Source: Pseudomonadota bacterium
GTDB taxonomy: Bacteria > Pseudomonadota > Gammaproteobacteria > Xanthomonadales > Xanthomonadaceae
Assembly (NCBI GenBank): GCA_023394655.1
Contig: JAEXAG010000166.1
Coordinates: 1 to 8,326, forward strand
Length of the DNA: 8,326 nucleotides
Direction of reading: 5' to 3'
Under the pieces are notes generated by a model. It was not told where the DNA came from, did not search any database, and saw only the letters and a list, made by a program, of their open reading frames with translations. Position numbers and translations under genes: made by a program. Below, in pieces: positions 1-6,470 of this stretch. Numbering within the stretch: the stretch's first letter is position 1; each line of letters starts with the position of its first letter.

Positions 1-2
1 CC

Positions 3-1871
3 ATCAGCGATGCCCGCGCCCGCGCGATCATGCAGGTGGCGGCGCATTACGACAGCCTGTTCTCCAACGATCCGGCCACCGCGGAGCTGCGCGAGCACTA
101 CGCGATGAAGAACAACACGGTGCCGGACTCGGACAACCGCCGGGCCCTGTCCGCGTTCTTCTTCTGGACTTCGTGGGCGGCCTCGACCGACCGTCCCGGC
201 GATGACCGCACCTACACCAACAACTGGCCGTACGAGCCGCTGATCGGCAATGCGCCGACCTCCAGCGCGTTCATGTGGTCGATGTTCTCGATCCTCTTCA
301 TGATCGCCGGCATCGGCCTGCTGGTCTGGCACTACGCGGTCTGGCACGGCAAGGAAGCCCCGGTCACGCCGCCGGCGACCGATCCGCTGAAGGGCCTGGT
401 GGTCACGCCCTCGATGCGCGCCACCGCCAAGTACTTCTGGGTGGTGATCGCGCTGTTCCTGGTCCAGATCCTGCTCGGTGCCACCACCGCGCACTATCAG
501 GTGGAAGGCCAGGAAGCCTATGGCCTCGCCATCGCCGACATCCTGCCCTACTCCTTGACCCGCAGCTGGCACACGCAGCTGGCGGTGCTGTGGATCGCCA
601 CCGCATGGCTGGCCACCGGCCTCTACATCGCCCCGGCGATCTCCGGGCACGAGCCGAAGTTCCAGCGCGCGGGCGTCAACTTGCTGTTCGTCTGCCTGCT
701 GATCATCGTGGTCGGCGCCTTCGCCGGCCAGTGGTTCGCGGTGATGCAGAAGATGGACCTGAAGTACAACTTCTGGTTCGGCCACCAAGGCTGGGAATAC
801 GTCGACATCGGCCGTTTCTGGCAGCTGTTCCTGTTCGTCGGCCTGCTGCTGTGGCTGGCGCTGGTGGGTCGCGCGCTGTGGCCCGCGCTGCGCCGCAAGG
901 ACGAGATGTCGTCCATCGTCGGCCTGCTGTTCCTGTCCACCATCGCCATCGGCCTCTTCTACGGTGCCGGCCTGATGTGGGGCGAGCACACCCACATCTC
1001 GCTGGTGGAGTACTGGCGCTGGTGGGTGGTGCACCTGTGGGTGGAGGGCTTCTTCGAAGTCTTCGCGGTGGCGGTGATCAGCTTCCTGTTCGTGAAGCTG
1101 GGCCTGGTCCGCGGCAAGTCGGCCACCATCAACGTGCTGTTCGCCACCATCGTGTATCTGTCCGGCGGCGTCCTCGGCATGTTCCACCACCTGTACTTCG
1201 CCGGCACGACGACGGCGGCGGTGGCCTTCGGCGCGAGCTTCTCGGCGCTGGAAGTGGTGCCGCTGGCCCTGATCGGCCTGGAAGCCTACGAAACCTGGAA
1301 CCACAGCCGTGCCACGCCGTGGATGGAACGCTATCGCTGGCCGATCATGTTCTTCCTGGCAGTGAGCTTCTGGAACCTGATCGGTGCCGGCCTGTTCGGC
1401 TTCCTGATCAACACCCCGATCGCGCTGTACTACATGCAGGGCCTCAACCTCACCCCGCTGCATGGCCACACCGCGCTGTTCGGCGTGTACGGCATGCTCG
1501 GCATCGGCCTGATGCTGTTCTGCCTGCGCGGGCTGAAGCCGGATGCCCTGTGGCATACGCCGACGCTGAAGGGTTCGTTCTGGGCGTTCAACATCGGCCT
1601 GATGCTGATGGCGATCCTGACCCTGCTGCCGATCGGCACCCTGCAGCTGCAGGCGGCGCTCGAAAACGGCTACTGGTACGCCCGTTCGGCGGAGTTCATG
1701 GGCAGCTCGATGATCGAGATCCTGGTCTGGATGCGCATGCCCGGCGACATCCTGTTCAGTGTCGGCGCGGTGCTGCTGGCCTGGTTCGTCGGCCGCCACT
1801 GGATCGCCCCGCGGGTCGATCCGGCCTACGAATCGCCGATGCCCGAGACGGTGCGCACTTCGACCATCTGA
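3..1871 (+). CDS. norB: Quinol-dependent nitric oxide reductase (qNor, NorB family), 5'-truncated by the window edge
   Basis: Inner-membrane heme-copper oxidase superfamily enzyme reducing two NO to N2O with electrons from quinol. The frame is open to the window edge, so the ATG at 30 is probably internal; about 622 residues are present and roughly 130-140 N-terminal ones are missing compared with the usual ~760. The stretch YTNNWPYEPLIGN (from about 219) and the hydrophilic N-terminal region are typical of qNor rather than of the short cytochrome c-linked NorB. Ligands by analogy with characterised NorB: low-spin heme b His in SWHTQLAVLW (codon 570-572) and the second His of LHGH (1467-1469); heme b3 His as the first His of LHGH (1461-1463); FeB ligands His (1032-1034), Glu four residues on (1044-1046) in VVHLWVEGFFEVF, and the His pair in MFHHLYFAGT (1185-1190). 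About a dozen hydrophobic helices follow residue 85. The stop is followed by a strong hairpin. No accessory norD/norQ is seen in the window, consistent with the qNor type. Confidence 0.96.
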   Translation: MSDARARAIMQVAAHYDSLFSNDPATAELREHYAMKNNTVPDSDNRRALSAFFFWTSWAASTDRPGDDRTYTNNWPYEPLIGNAPTSSAFMWSMFSILFMIAGIGLLVWHYAVWHGKEAPVTPPATDPLKGLVVTPSMRATAKYFWVVIALFLVQILLGATTAHYQVEGQEAYGLAIADILPYSLTRSWHTQLAVLWIATAWLATGLYIAPAISGHEPKFQRAGVNLLFVCLLIIVVGAFAGQWFAVMQKMDLKYNFWFGHQGWEYVDIGRFWQLFLFVGLLLWLALVGRALWPALRRKDEMSSIVGLLFLSTIAIGLFYGAGLMWGEHTHISLVEYWRWWVVHLWVEGFFEVFAVAVISFLFVKLGLVRGKSATINVLFATIVYLSGGVLGMFHHLYFAGTTTAAVAFGASFSALEVVPLALIGLEAYETWNHSRATPWMERYRWPIMFFLAVSFWNLIGAGLFGFLINTPIALYYMQGLNLTPLHGHTALFGVYGMLGIGLMLFCLRGLKPDALWHTPTLKGSFWAFNIGLMLMAILTLLPIGTLQLQAALENGYWYARSAEFMGSSMIEILVWMRMPGDILFSVGAVLLAWFVGRHWIAPRVDPAYESPMPETVRTSTI

Positions 1872-1909
1872 CGAGGGTCAAGGCAAACCGCCTGTCGAAA
1901 GGCGACAAT
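1868..1909 (+). promoter_or_regulatory. Candidate FNR/DNR-type box with -10-like hexamer ahead of the DUF2946 gene
   Basis: Directly over the norB stop codon lies CTGAC-GAGG-GTCAA (1868-1881), a perfect TGAC-N4-GTCA dyad matching 7 of 10 positions of the FNR/DNR consensus TTGAT-N4-ATCAA. A -10-like hexamer GACAAT (1904-1909, 4/6) predicts a start near 1916, which puts the box centre (1874.5) at -41.5, the class II activator position known for FNR. Short degenerate motifs arise by chance; support is the spacing and the similar arrangement upstream of nnrS. Confidence 0.25.
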
Positions 1910-1946
1910 GCAGGGGCCGGGAGACATCTCCCGGCCCTTTGCATTG
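1906..1946 (+). terminator. Long hairpin after norB, probable terminator
   Basis: The core is a perfect 10-bp GC-rich stem, GGGCCGGGAG (1914-1923) with CTCCCGGCCC (1928-1937), closing a 4-nt loop. After a small internal bulge the structure extends by a second perfect 7-bp stem, CAATGCA (1906-1912) with TGCATTG (1940-1946). Only three T follow the inner stem, so an intrinsic terminator of modest U-tract is the best reading. The outer arm ends one base before the ATG of the next gene, so the same structure could also affect that gene's translation initiation. Confidence 0.6.
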
Positions 1947-1947
1947 C

Positions 1948-2364
1948 ATGAAGACACGCTTCCGCCACCTCTGGCTCCATCTTTCGCTGATGTCGGCCTT
2001 GCTGCTGGCCGCGGTGCCGACGCTGGGACGGATCGCGGAAACGCGGCAGGCACCGGATGCCACCACCCTCGCCGCGCATTTCTGCGGCGACCCGGGCGCC
2101 CCGGCCACCCGCCTTGCGGCGCTCTGGCAGCAGGAACAGGCGCTGCGGCAGGCCATCGAGCAGCCGGAAGGCGAGCGCAGGCACGCCGACTGCGACTACT
2201 GCCCCCTGCTCGCGGCGCTGGTCATCCCCGCAATTCCCTCGCTGGCGCTCGCGGCACGGCCGCCTGCTCTGCGCGGCTGGCAGCCCGTCGCCCGCATCCG
2301 CTGCGACGAACCGCATCCCTGCGGTCTTGGCTCGCGCGGGCCGCCCAAGCTCTCCCGAAGCTGA
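1948..2364 (+). CDS. DUF2946 family small membrane protein, associated with copper TonB receptor
   Basis: A 138-residue protein. The first ATG that gives a clean hydrophobic N-terminus is 1948; an in-frame extension upstream would run through the terminator and the end of norB. Visible features are a short basic start, a hydrophobic helix or signal anchor at about 8-27, a polar central region (28-85) carrying C46 and the motif H79-A-D-C82-D-Y-C85, a second hydrophobic helix (86-103), then C119 and C125 and the ending SRGPPKLS. The HxxCxxC motif just ahead of the second helix and the RGPP-type tail are what I recognise as DUF2946, a family of unknown biochemical function often found next to TonB-dependent copper receptors, as here (48 nt upstream). 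By inference it handles copper in the periplasm or inner membrane. No convincing Shine-Dalgarno precedes the ATG; the nearest purine run is inside the hairpin, too far away. Confidence 0.82.
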   Translation: MKTRFRHLWLHLSLMSALLLAAVPTLGRIAETRQAPDATTLAAHFCGDPGAPATRLAALWQQEQALRQAIEQPEGERRHADCDYCPLLAALVIPAIPSLALAARPPALRGWQPVARIRCDEPHPCGLGSRGPPKLSRS

Positions 2365-2370
2365 TCCGTC

Positions 2371-2386
2371 GGCGGCCACTGCCGCC
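2371..2386 (+). other. Small GC hairpin in the gap between DUF2946 gene and copper receptor gene
   Basis: GGCGGC (2371-2376) and GCCGCC (2381-2386) form a perfect 6-bp stem with the 4-nt loop CACT. There is no T tract, so it is not a typical intrinsic terminator. It sits 17 nt ahead of the receptor's Shine-Dalgarno and could attenuate or protect the downstream transcript; it could also be a chance GC-rich dyad. Confidence 0.25.
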
Positions 2387-2412
2387 TCTCGCATCCCGTT
2401 TCCGGAGTTCCC

Positions 2413-4698
2413 ATGAAAGTCACGATGCTGGCTGCCGCCGTCGCGGCCGCCCTCGCCCTTGCGCCATCCGCACAGGCACAATCCCGATCCACCGAGCAGG
2501 ACGGCGAGCCGCGCCGGCTCGACAACGTCATCGTCATCGGCACCATCCAGGCACCGATGCCGGCCAACAGCGGCGAAACCCGCGGTGCCGACCTCGCGCC
2601 CCTGCGCCCCAACACCGCCGATACCGCCCAGCTTCTGCGCGAGGCACCCGGCGTCTCGGTGCAAAACGCAGGCGGCGTGTCCGGCCTGCCGGCGATCCAC
2701 GGCCTCACCGGCGACCGCAACCGCGTGCAGGTGGATGGCATGGACATCATCGCCTCCTGCCCCAACCACATGAACCCGCCGCTGTCCTACATCGATCCGT
2801 CGAATGTCGAGGCGATCAAGGTCTATGCCGGCATCAGCCCGGTCAGCGCCGGCGGCGACAGCATCGGCGGCACCATCCAGGTGAACTCGGCGCCGCCGCG
2901 CTTCGCCGAAGACGGCGCAGGCTGGGATCTGTCAGGCGAGATCGGCGCACGCTGGCGCAGCAACGGCAATGGCCGCGCGGCGAATGTCTCGGCCAACCTC
3001 GCCAACGACCGCTTCAGCTTCGGCTACAGCGGCTCGGTCAGCCGCGCCGACAACCACGTGGCCGGCGGCGATTTCCGCGCGTACACCGCGAGCGGCCGGC
3101 AGGACCACGAGATCCCGCGCGACGAAGTCGCTTCCAGCGCCTTCCTGGTCCGCCACCACGCACTGGGCGCCGCCTACCGCACGGGCGACCATCTGCTGCA
3201 GGCCAGCTTCGGCCGCCAGGAAATCCCATACCAGTTGTATCCGAACCAGCGCATGGACCTGCTCGGCAACACCCAGAACCGCTGGCAACTGAACTACCAA
3301 GGGCATTACGGGTGGGGTGAGCTCGAGGCGCGTGTCTGGCAGGAGCGGCTGCGCCACGCCATGGGTTTCGGGCCCGATCGCCAGTATTGGTACGGTGCCG
3401 CGTCGATGGTGCCGGGCGTGACCGATTACACCGTGCCCTGCAGCCCGATCGGTTCGACCTGTGCGGCCGACATGCCGATGCTGACCGCCAGCCGCACGCG
3501 AGCGGCATCGACAATGCTGACCTTCGGCCTGCGCGGCCAGGACGAACTGCGCATCGGCGGCGAATGGCAAGCCCACGAACTCGACGACTGGTGGCCGGCC
3601 TCCGGCGGCGGCATGTGGCCGGACGCGTTCTGGAACGTGCATGACGGCCGCCGCGATCGCGCTTCGGTGTTCGCCGAATGGGAAGGAAAGCTGGCGGAAC
3701 GCTGGATGGCTATGACTGGCGCGCGCCACACCCGGCTGTCCACCCGTGCCGGCGAAGTGCGCGGCTACGACATCGACCCGGCACCGCCCGGCTCCCATGG
3801 CATGACCGCCGCGGATGCGGCCGCGTTCAACGCCAGCGACCGCCACCGCAGCGACAACCACCTGGATCTCGTCGCGCTGCTGCGCTATTCGCCGAGCAAC
3901 ACCCTCGACCTGGAGTTCGGCTGGGCCAGGAAAACCCGCTCGCCCAACCTCTACGACCGTTACGCCTGGTCCACCTGGACGATGGCGGCGGTGATGAACA
4001 ACACCGCCGGCGACGGCAACGGCTACGTCGGCGATCCCGCCCTGCGCCCGGAAACCGCGCAGACGCTGGCGATGACGCTGGACTGGCACGCACCGGGCCT
4101 GGACAAGACCTGGCAACTGCGCATCACCCCGTGGCTGACCCGCATCGACGACTTTATCGACGTGGTGCCGGTCGGGACGTGGATGCCCGGGCGCTTCAAC
4201 GTGCTGCGCCACGCCAACCAGTCCGCGCGCTTGCACGGCGTGGACCTGCTGGCCGAAGCGCGCATCGCCGAAACCGCGTTCGGCCGCTTCGACATCCGCG
4301 CCCTCGCCAACTGGCAACGCGGGGAAAACCGCGACACCGGCTCGCCGCTTTACAACACGATGCCGCCCAATGCGCGCATCGCCCTGACCCATCGGCACGC
4401 CGGCTGGGAAAGCACGCTGGAGTGGATGGGCGTCGAGGCCAAGACGCGCGTCTCGCCGCTGCGCAACGAGATCCCCACGCATGGCTACGGCCTGATCAAC
4501 CTGCGTACCGGCCGCGAATGGTCGGGACTGCGGGTGGATGCGGGCATCGACAACCTGCTCGATCGCCTGTACCGGCTGCCGACCGGTGGCGCCTACATCG
4601 CGCAGGGACGCACCATGGACATCAACGCGATCCCGTGGGGCATCGCGATGCCGGGGCCGGGACGCTCGTACTTCGTCGCACTGAATTACGCCTTCTGA
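2413..4698 (+). CDS. oprC: TonB-dependent outer-membrane copper receptor (OprC/NosA family)
   Basis: A 761-residue TonB-dependent transporter that imports copper across the outer membrane. Start at 2413 is supported by GGAG at 2404-2407 and by a clear Sec signal peptide (residues 1-22, cleaved after SAQA). A TonB box-like LDNVIVIG (36-43) precedes the plug domain (about 50-165, with LLREAPGVSV, GLTGDRNRVQVDGMDI and VEAIKVYAG). The 22-strand barrel ends in YFVALNYAF with the terminal Phe used for BAM recognition. Substrate evidence: C116-P-N-H-M120 matches the CxxxM half of the OprC copper site, and H315-A-M317 in RHAMGFGPDRQ is the best candidate for the HxM half (another HxM occurs later, in SHGMTAAD). 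NosA, the homologue in denitrifying Pseudomonas, supports nitrous oxide reductase maturation. An extracellular loop with C343, C350, M354 and M356 could add further copper contacts. It lies 48 nt after the DUF2946 gene, probably co-transcribed. Family assignment is firm; the physiological target of the copper is inferred. Confidence 0.94.
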   Translation: MKVTMLAAAVAAALALAPSAQAQSRSTEQDGEPRRLDNVIVIGTIQAPMPANSGETRGADLAPLRPNTADTAQLLREAPGVSVQNAGGVSGLPAIHGLTGDRNRVQVDGMDIIASCPNHMNPPLSYIDPSNVEAIKVYAGISPVSAGGDSIGGTIQVNSAPPRFAEDGAGWDLSGEIGARWRSNGNGRAANVSANLANDRFSFGYSGSVSRADNHVAGGDFRAYTASGRQDHEIPRDEVASSAFLVRHHALGAAYRTGDHLLQASFGRQEIPYQLYPNQRMDLLGNTQNRWQLNYQGHYGWGELEARVWQERLRHAMGFGPDRQYWYGAASMVPGVTDYTVPCSPIGSTCAADMPMLTASRTRAASTMLTFGLRGQDELRIGGEWQAHELDDWWPASGGGMWPDAFWNVHDGRRDRASVFAEWEGKLAERWMAMTGARHTRLSTRAGEVRGYDIDPAPPGSHGMTAADAAAFNASDRHRSDNHLDLVALLRYSPSNTLDLEFGWARKTRSPNLYDRYAWSTWTMAAVMNNTAGDGNGYVGDPALRPETAQTLAMTLDWHAPGLDKTWQLRITPWLTRIDDFIDVVPVGTWMPGRFNVLRHANQSARLHGVDLLAEARIAETAFGRFDIRALANWQRGENRDTGSPLYNTMPPNARIALTHRHAGWESTLEWMGVEAKTRVSPLRNEIPTHGYGLINLRTGREWSGLRVDAGIDNLLDRLYRLPTGGAYIAQGRTMDINAIPWGIAMPGPGRSYFVALNYAF

Positions 4699-4699
4699 G

Positions 4700-4742
4700 C
4701 TGACCTGCATCAATGCGGCAACGGCATGGCGACGGCGATACT
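4700..4742 (+). promoter_or_regulatory. Candidate FNR/DNR-type box and -10 hexamer ahead of nnrS
   Basis: CTGAC-CTGC-ATCAA (4700-4713) matches 8 of 10 positions of the FNR/DNR consensus TTGAT-N4-ATCAA, with a perfect right half. The hexamer GATACT (4737-4742, 4/6 to TATAAT) predicts a start at about 4749, placing the box centre (4706.5) near -42, in class II position. nnrS genes in denitrifiers are known to be controlled by FNR-family NO regulators (NnrR, DNR). The box overlaps the alternative upstream ATG at 4713, an argument against that start. Confidence 0.4.
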
Positions 4743-4751
4743 GTCGCCATG
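4725..4751 (+). repeat. Perfect inverted repeat covering the nnrS start codon
   Basis: CATGGCGAC (4725-4733) and GTCGCCATG (4743-4751) form a perfect 9-bp stem with a 9-nt loop. The right arm ends in the ATG at 4749. In a transcript coming from the receptor gene this stem would bury the start codon; in a transcript beginning near 4749 it could not form. The loop holds most of the putative -10 hexamer. Confidence 0.5.
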
Positions 4752-5990
4752 CCGGATCCCGCCCACCCGCTACGCCTCTCTCCCCGCCTGCTGGCGGCCG
4801 CGCCGCATCGGCTGATGTTCTTCGTCGGTGCGCTCAACGTGCTGATGGCGATGGCGTGGTGGACGCTGTGGCTGGTGGATGCCCGCTTCGGCCTCGGCTG
4901 GTTGCCGCCGGCCCCCGCCTTCCCGGGCTGGATGCATGCGGTGGTGATGCAATACCAGCTGCTGCCGCCGTTTTTCTTCGGCTTCCTGATGACCACCTTC
5001 CCGCGCTGGATGGGCCTGCCGGACCTGAAGGGCTGGCATTACGTGCCCGCCGGAGCCGGTTTGCTCGGCGGCCAGCTGGTGGTGATCGGCGCGATGGTGA
5101 CGGGCAGCGTAGTCGGCCTGATGATCGGCCTCCTGATGAGCGTGGCCGGCTGGAGCCAGGGCCTGCTGATGATGGGCCGCCTGCTCCTGGCCGAACGCCA
5201 TGCCGGCAAGGGCCCCACCTGGCATGCGTGGTCGTGCTTCATCGCCCTGCTGCTCGGATGGATCGGCCTGCTGCTGGCGATGGCCCATTTGTTCACCGGC
5301 AATGCGTGGTGGATGTTCTTCTCGATCAAGCTCGGCACCTTCGGCCTGCTGCTGCCGGTGTATTTCACCGTGGCGCACCGGATGTTCCCGTTCTTCGCCG
5401 GCAACGTGGTGATCGGCTATCGCGCGTGGCGGCCGTTCTGGCTGCTGGTCGCCTTCTGGGCGCTGGCGATGCTGCAGCTCGGCCTGGAGCTCCTGCATGC
5501 CTACGCCGCGTTGTGGGTGGCTGCACTGCCGATGGCGATTCTCACCGCCGCCATCCTCCATCGCTGGTGGCCGCGCGCAGAAGCGCCCGGGCTGCTGTGG
5601 GTGCTGTTCATCGGCTTCGCATGGCTGCCACTCGCCTTCGTGCTGTACACGATGCAGAGCCTGCTCTACGCCGCCAGCGGCCAATTCCTGCTGGGGCGCG
5701 GGCCGGCGCATGCGCTCTACATCGGCTTCTTCGGCTCCCTGCTGGTGGCGATGGTCACCCGCGTGACCCAGGGCCACTCCGGCCGGCCGCTGGAAATGCC
5801 CGCGGTGGGCTGGTTCGCCTTCGGCCTGCTGCAGCTGGTGGCGACGCTTCGGGTGCTGGCGGAAATGCTGCCCGATCCCGGCCTGTGGCAGGCGCTGGCG
5901 GCGATCGGCTGGCTGCTTGCATTCACGCCCTGGGTCTTGCGCAATGCCGGCATCTACCTCCGCCCGCGCCGCGACGGCAAACCCGGTTGA
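4749..5990 (+). CDS. nnrS: NnrS family heme/copper membrane protein of nitric oxide stress
   Basis: A 413-residue polytopic inner-membrane protein with about 12 hydrophobic helices. NnrS of Rhodobacter sphaeroides was described as a heme- and copper-containing membrane protein, and Vibrio cholerae NnrS relieves nitrosative stress; the exact chemistry is not settled. Family signs here: AAAPHRLMFFVGALN (from residue 16, with H20), the conserved H63 region WMHAVVMQYQLLPPFFFGF and MTTFPRWMG, the central FTVAHRMFPFF, and near the C-terminus TRVTQGHSGRPL with H343, a hallmark of the family. Start choice: an in-frame ATG at 4713 would add 12 polar residues, but it overlaps the candidate regulator box and lacks a Shine-Dalgarno. 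The ATG at 4749 begins next to the conserved N-terminus and may be leaderless. It follows the copper receptor gene by 50 nt and precedes the SirB2 gene by 4 nt. Family call is firm; the start is less so. Confidence 0.92.
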   Translation: MPDPAHPLRLSPRLLAAAPHRLMFFVGALNVLMAMAWWTLWLVDARFGLGWLPPAPAFPGWMHAVVMQYQLLPPFFFGFLMTTFPRWMGLPDLKGWHYVPAGAGLLGGQLVVIGAMVTGSVVGLMIGLLMSVAGWSQGLLMMGRLLLAERHAGKGPTWHAWSCFIALLLGWIGLLLAMAHLFTGNAWWMFFSIKLGTFGLLLPVYFTVAHRMFPFFAGNVVIGYRAWRPFWLLVAFWALAMLQLGLELLHAYAALWVAALPMAILTAAILHRWWPRAEAPGLLWVLFIGFAWLPLAFVLYTMQSLLYAASGQFLLGRGPAHALYIGFFGSLLVAMVTRVTQGHSGRPLEMPAVGWFAFGLLQLVATLRVLAEMLPDPGLWQALAAIGWLLAFTPWVLRNAGIYLRPRRDGKPG

Positions 5991-5994
5991 TCCC

Positions 5995-6396
5995 ATGCTC
6001 GAGTTCTATCCGCAGATCAAATCCATCCACGTCTCGCTGGTACTGATGTCGGTGGCCTTGTTCGCCGTGCGCGCGGGCTTCGCGTTGGCCGGCATGCGCT
6101 GGCCGCGCCACGCCATCGTGCGTTGGACGGCCTACACCGTCGACACGATGCTGGTGACCTCCGCGGCGATGCTGCTCACCGTGCTGCCCGGCGCGCTGTT
6201 CGCCAATGGCTGGCTCACGGTCAAGATGCTGCTTCTGCTCGTCTACATCGTGCTCGGCGTGATGGCGATGCGCGAACGCAAGGGCATCGCGATGCGCGCC
6301 ATCTGCTACGTGGCGGCGCTGGCGACCATCGCCTTCATGTACGGCATCGCGCGCCTGCATCACCCGCTTGGCTGGCTGGCGCCGTACTTCGCCTGA
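5995..6396 (+). CDS. SirB2 family four-helix inner-membrane protein
   Basis: A 133-residue hydrophobic protein with four predicted membrane helices (about 10-33, 45-66, 70-90, 98-118). The opening FYPQIKSIHVSLVLMSVALF, with K9 and H12 in the first helix and R26 after it, and Y47-T-V-D50 with a following LVTSAAML, match the SirB2 family. SirB was named for an effect on invasion gene expression in Salmonella; the biochemical role of the family is unknown, and members often sit beside respiratory or redox genes. The ATG at 5995 lies 4 nt after the nnrS stop, and an in-frame extension upstream would lie inside nnrS. No good Shine-Dalgarno is seen, so translation is probably coupled to nnrS. By position, it may work with NnrS in the membrane; that is inference only. 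Confidence 0.85.
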   Translation: MLEFYPQIKSIHVSLVLMSVALFAVRAGFALAGMRWPRHAIVRWTAYTVDTMLVTSAAMLLTVLPGALFANGWLTVKMLLLLVYIVLGVMAMRERKGIAMRAICYVAALATIAFMYGIARLHHPLGWLAPYFA

Positions 6397-6409
6397 TCGG
6401 CGCGCCGCC

Positions 6410-6435
6410 GGTGCGGGTGCGGGTGCGGGTGCGGG
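6410..6435 (+). repeat. Hexanucleotide tandem repeat forming a perfect G-quadruplex motif
   Basis: Four copies of GTGCGG in tandem (6411-6434) plus a flanking G on each side. They give four GGG runs at 6415-6417, 6421-6423, 6427-6429 and 6433-6435, each separated by the 3-nt loop TGC: a textbook intramolecular G-quadruplex pattern on the coding strand. It occupies the -35 and spacer region of the predicted promoter of the next gene. Tandem hexamers can change copy number by slippage. Confidence 0.85.
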
Positions 6436-6440
6436 ATAAT
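6435..6440 (+). promoter_or_regulatory. -10 box of the PLP enzyme gene
   Basis: GATAAT matches TATAAT at 5 of 6 positions and stands out in GC-rich surroundings. A start near 6447 would give a 24-nt leader before the ATG at 6471. The expected -35 region is taken by the GTGCGG repeat and has no match to TTGACA, so the promoter would need an activator or depend on the repeat. Confidence 0.5.
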
Positions 6441-6470
6441 CGAAGCCCCGACACGCACGCGAGCATCGAA

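Noticed and set aside
30..32. ATG at 30 as the true start of norB
   Set aside because: The frame stays open to the window edge and the qNor family has a further ~130-140 residues including the first membrane helix, so the start lies outside the window.
1889..1903. Short CGCCT/AGGCG hairpin ahead of the norB terminator
   Set aside because: The stem is only 5 bp, with no flanking signal, and is readily explained by chance in this base composition.
275..1951. 558-codon open frame on the + strand inside norB
   Set aside because: It overlaps norB in another frame and gives an Arg/Pro/Ala-rich, low-complexity protein, while the norB frame holds every catalytic ligand.
1908..3320. 470-codon + strand frame over the DUF2946 gene and the receptor's 5' half
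   Set aside because: Out of frame with both real genes, Arg/Pro-rich, no domain, and it begins inside the terminator hairpin.
2932..4713. 593-codon open frame on the minus strand opposite the copper receptor gene
   Set aside because: It lies wholly antisense to a gene with signal peptide, TonB box, copper motif and barrel end; long antisense frames are expected in GC-rich coding DNA, and its translation shows no recognisable domain.
4713..4748. Upstream ATG start for nnrS adding 12 residues
   Set aside because: The added residues are polar and not part of the conserved N-terminus, no Shine-Dalgarno precedes this ATG, and it overlaps the candidate FNR-type box. It cannot be fully excluded.
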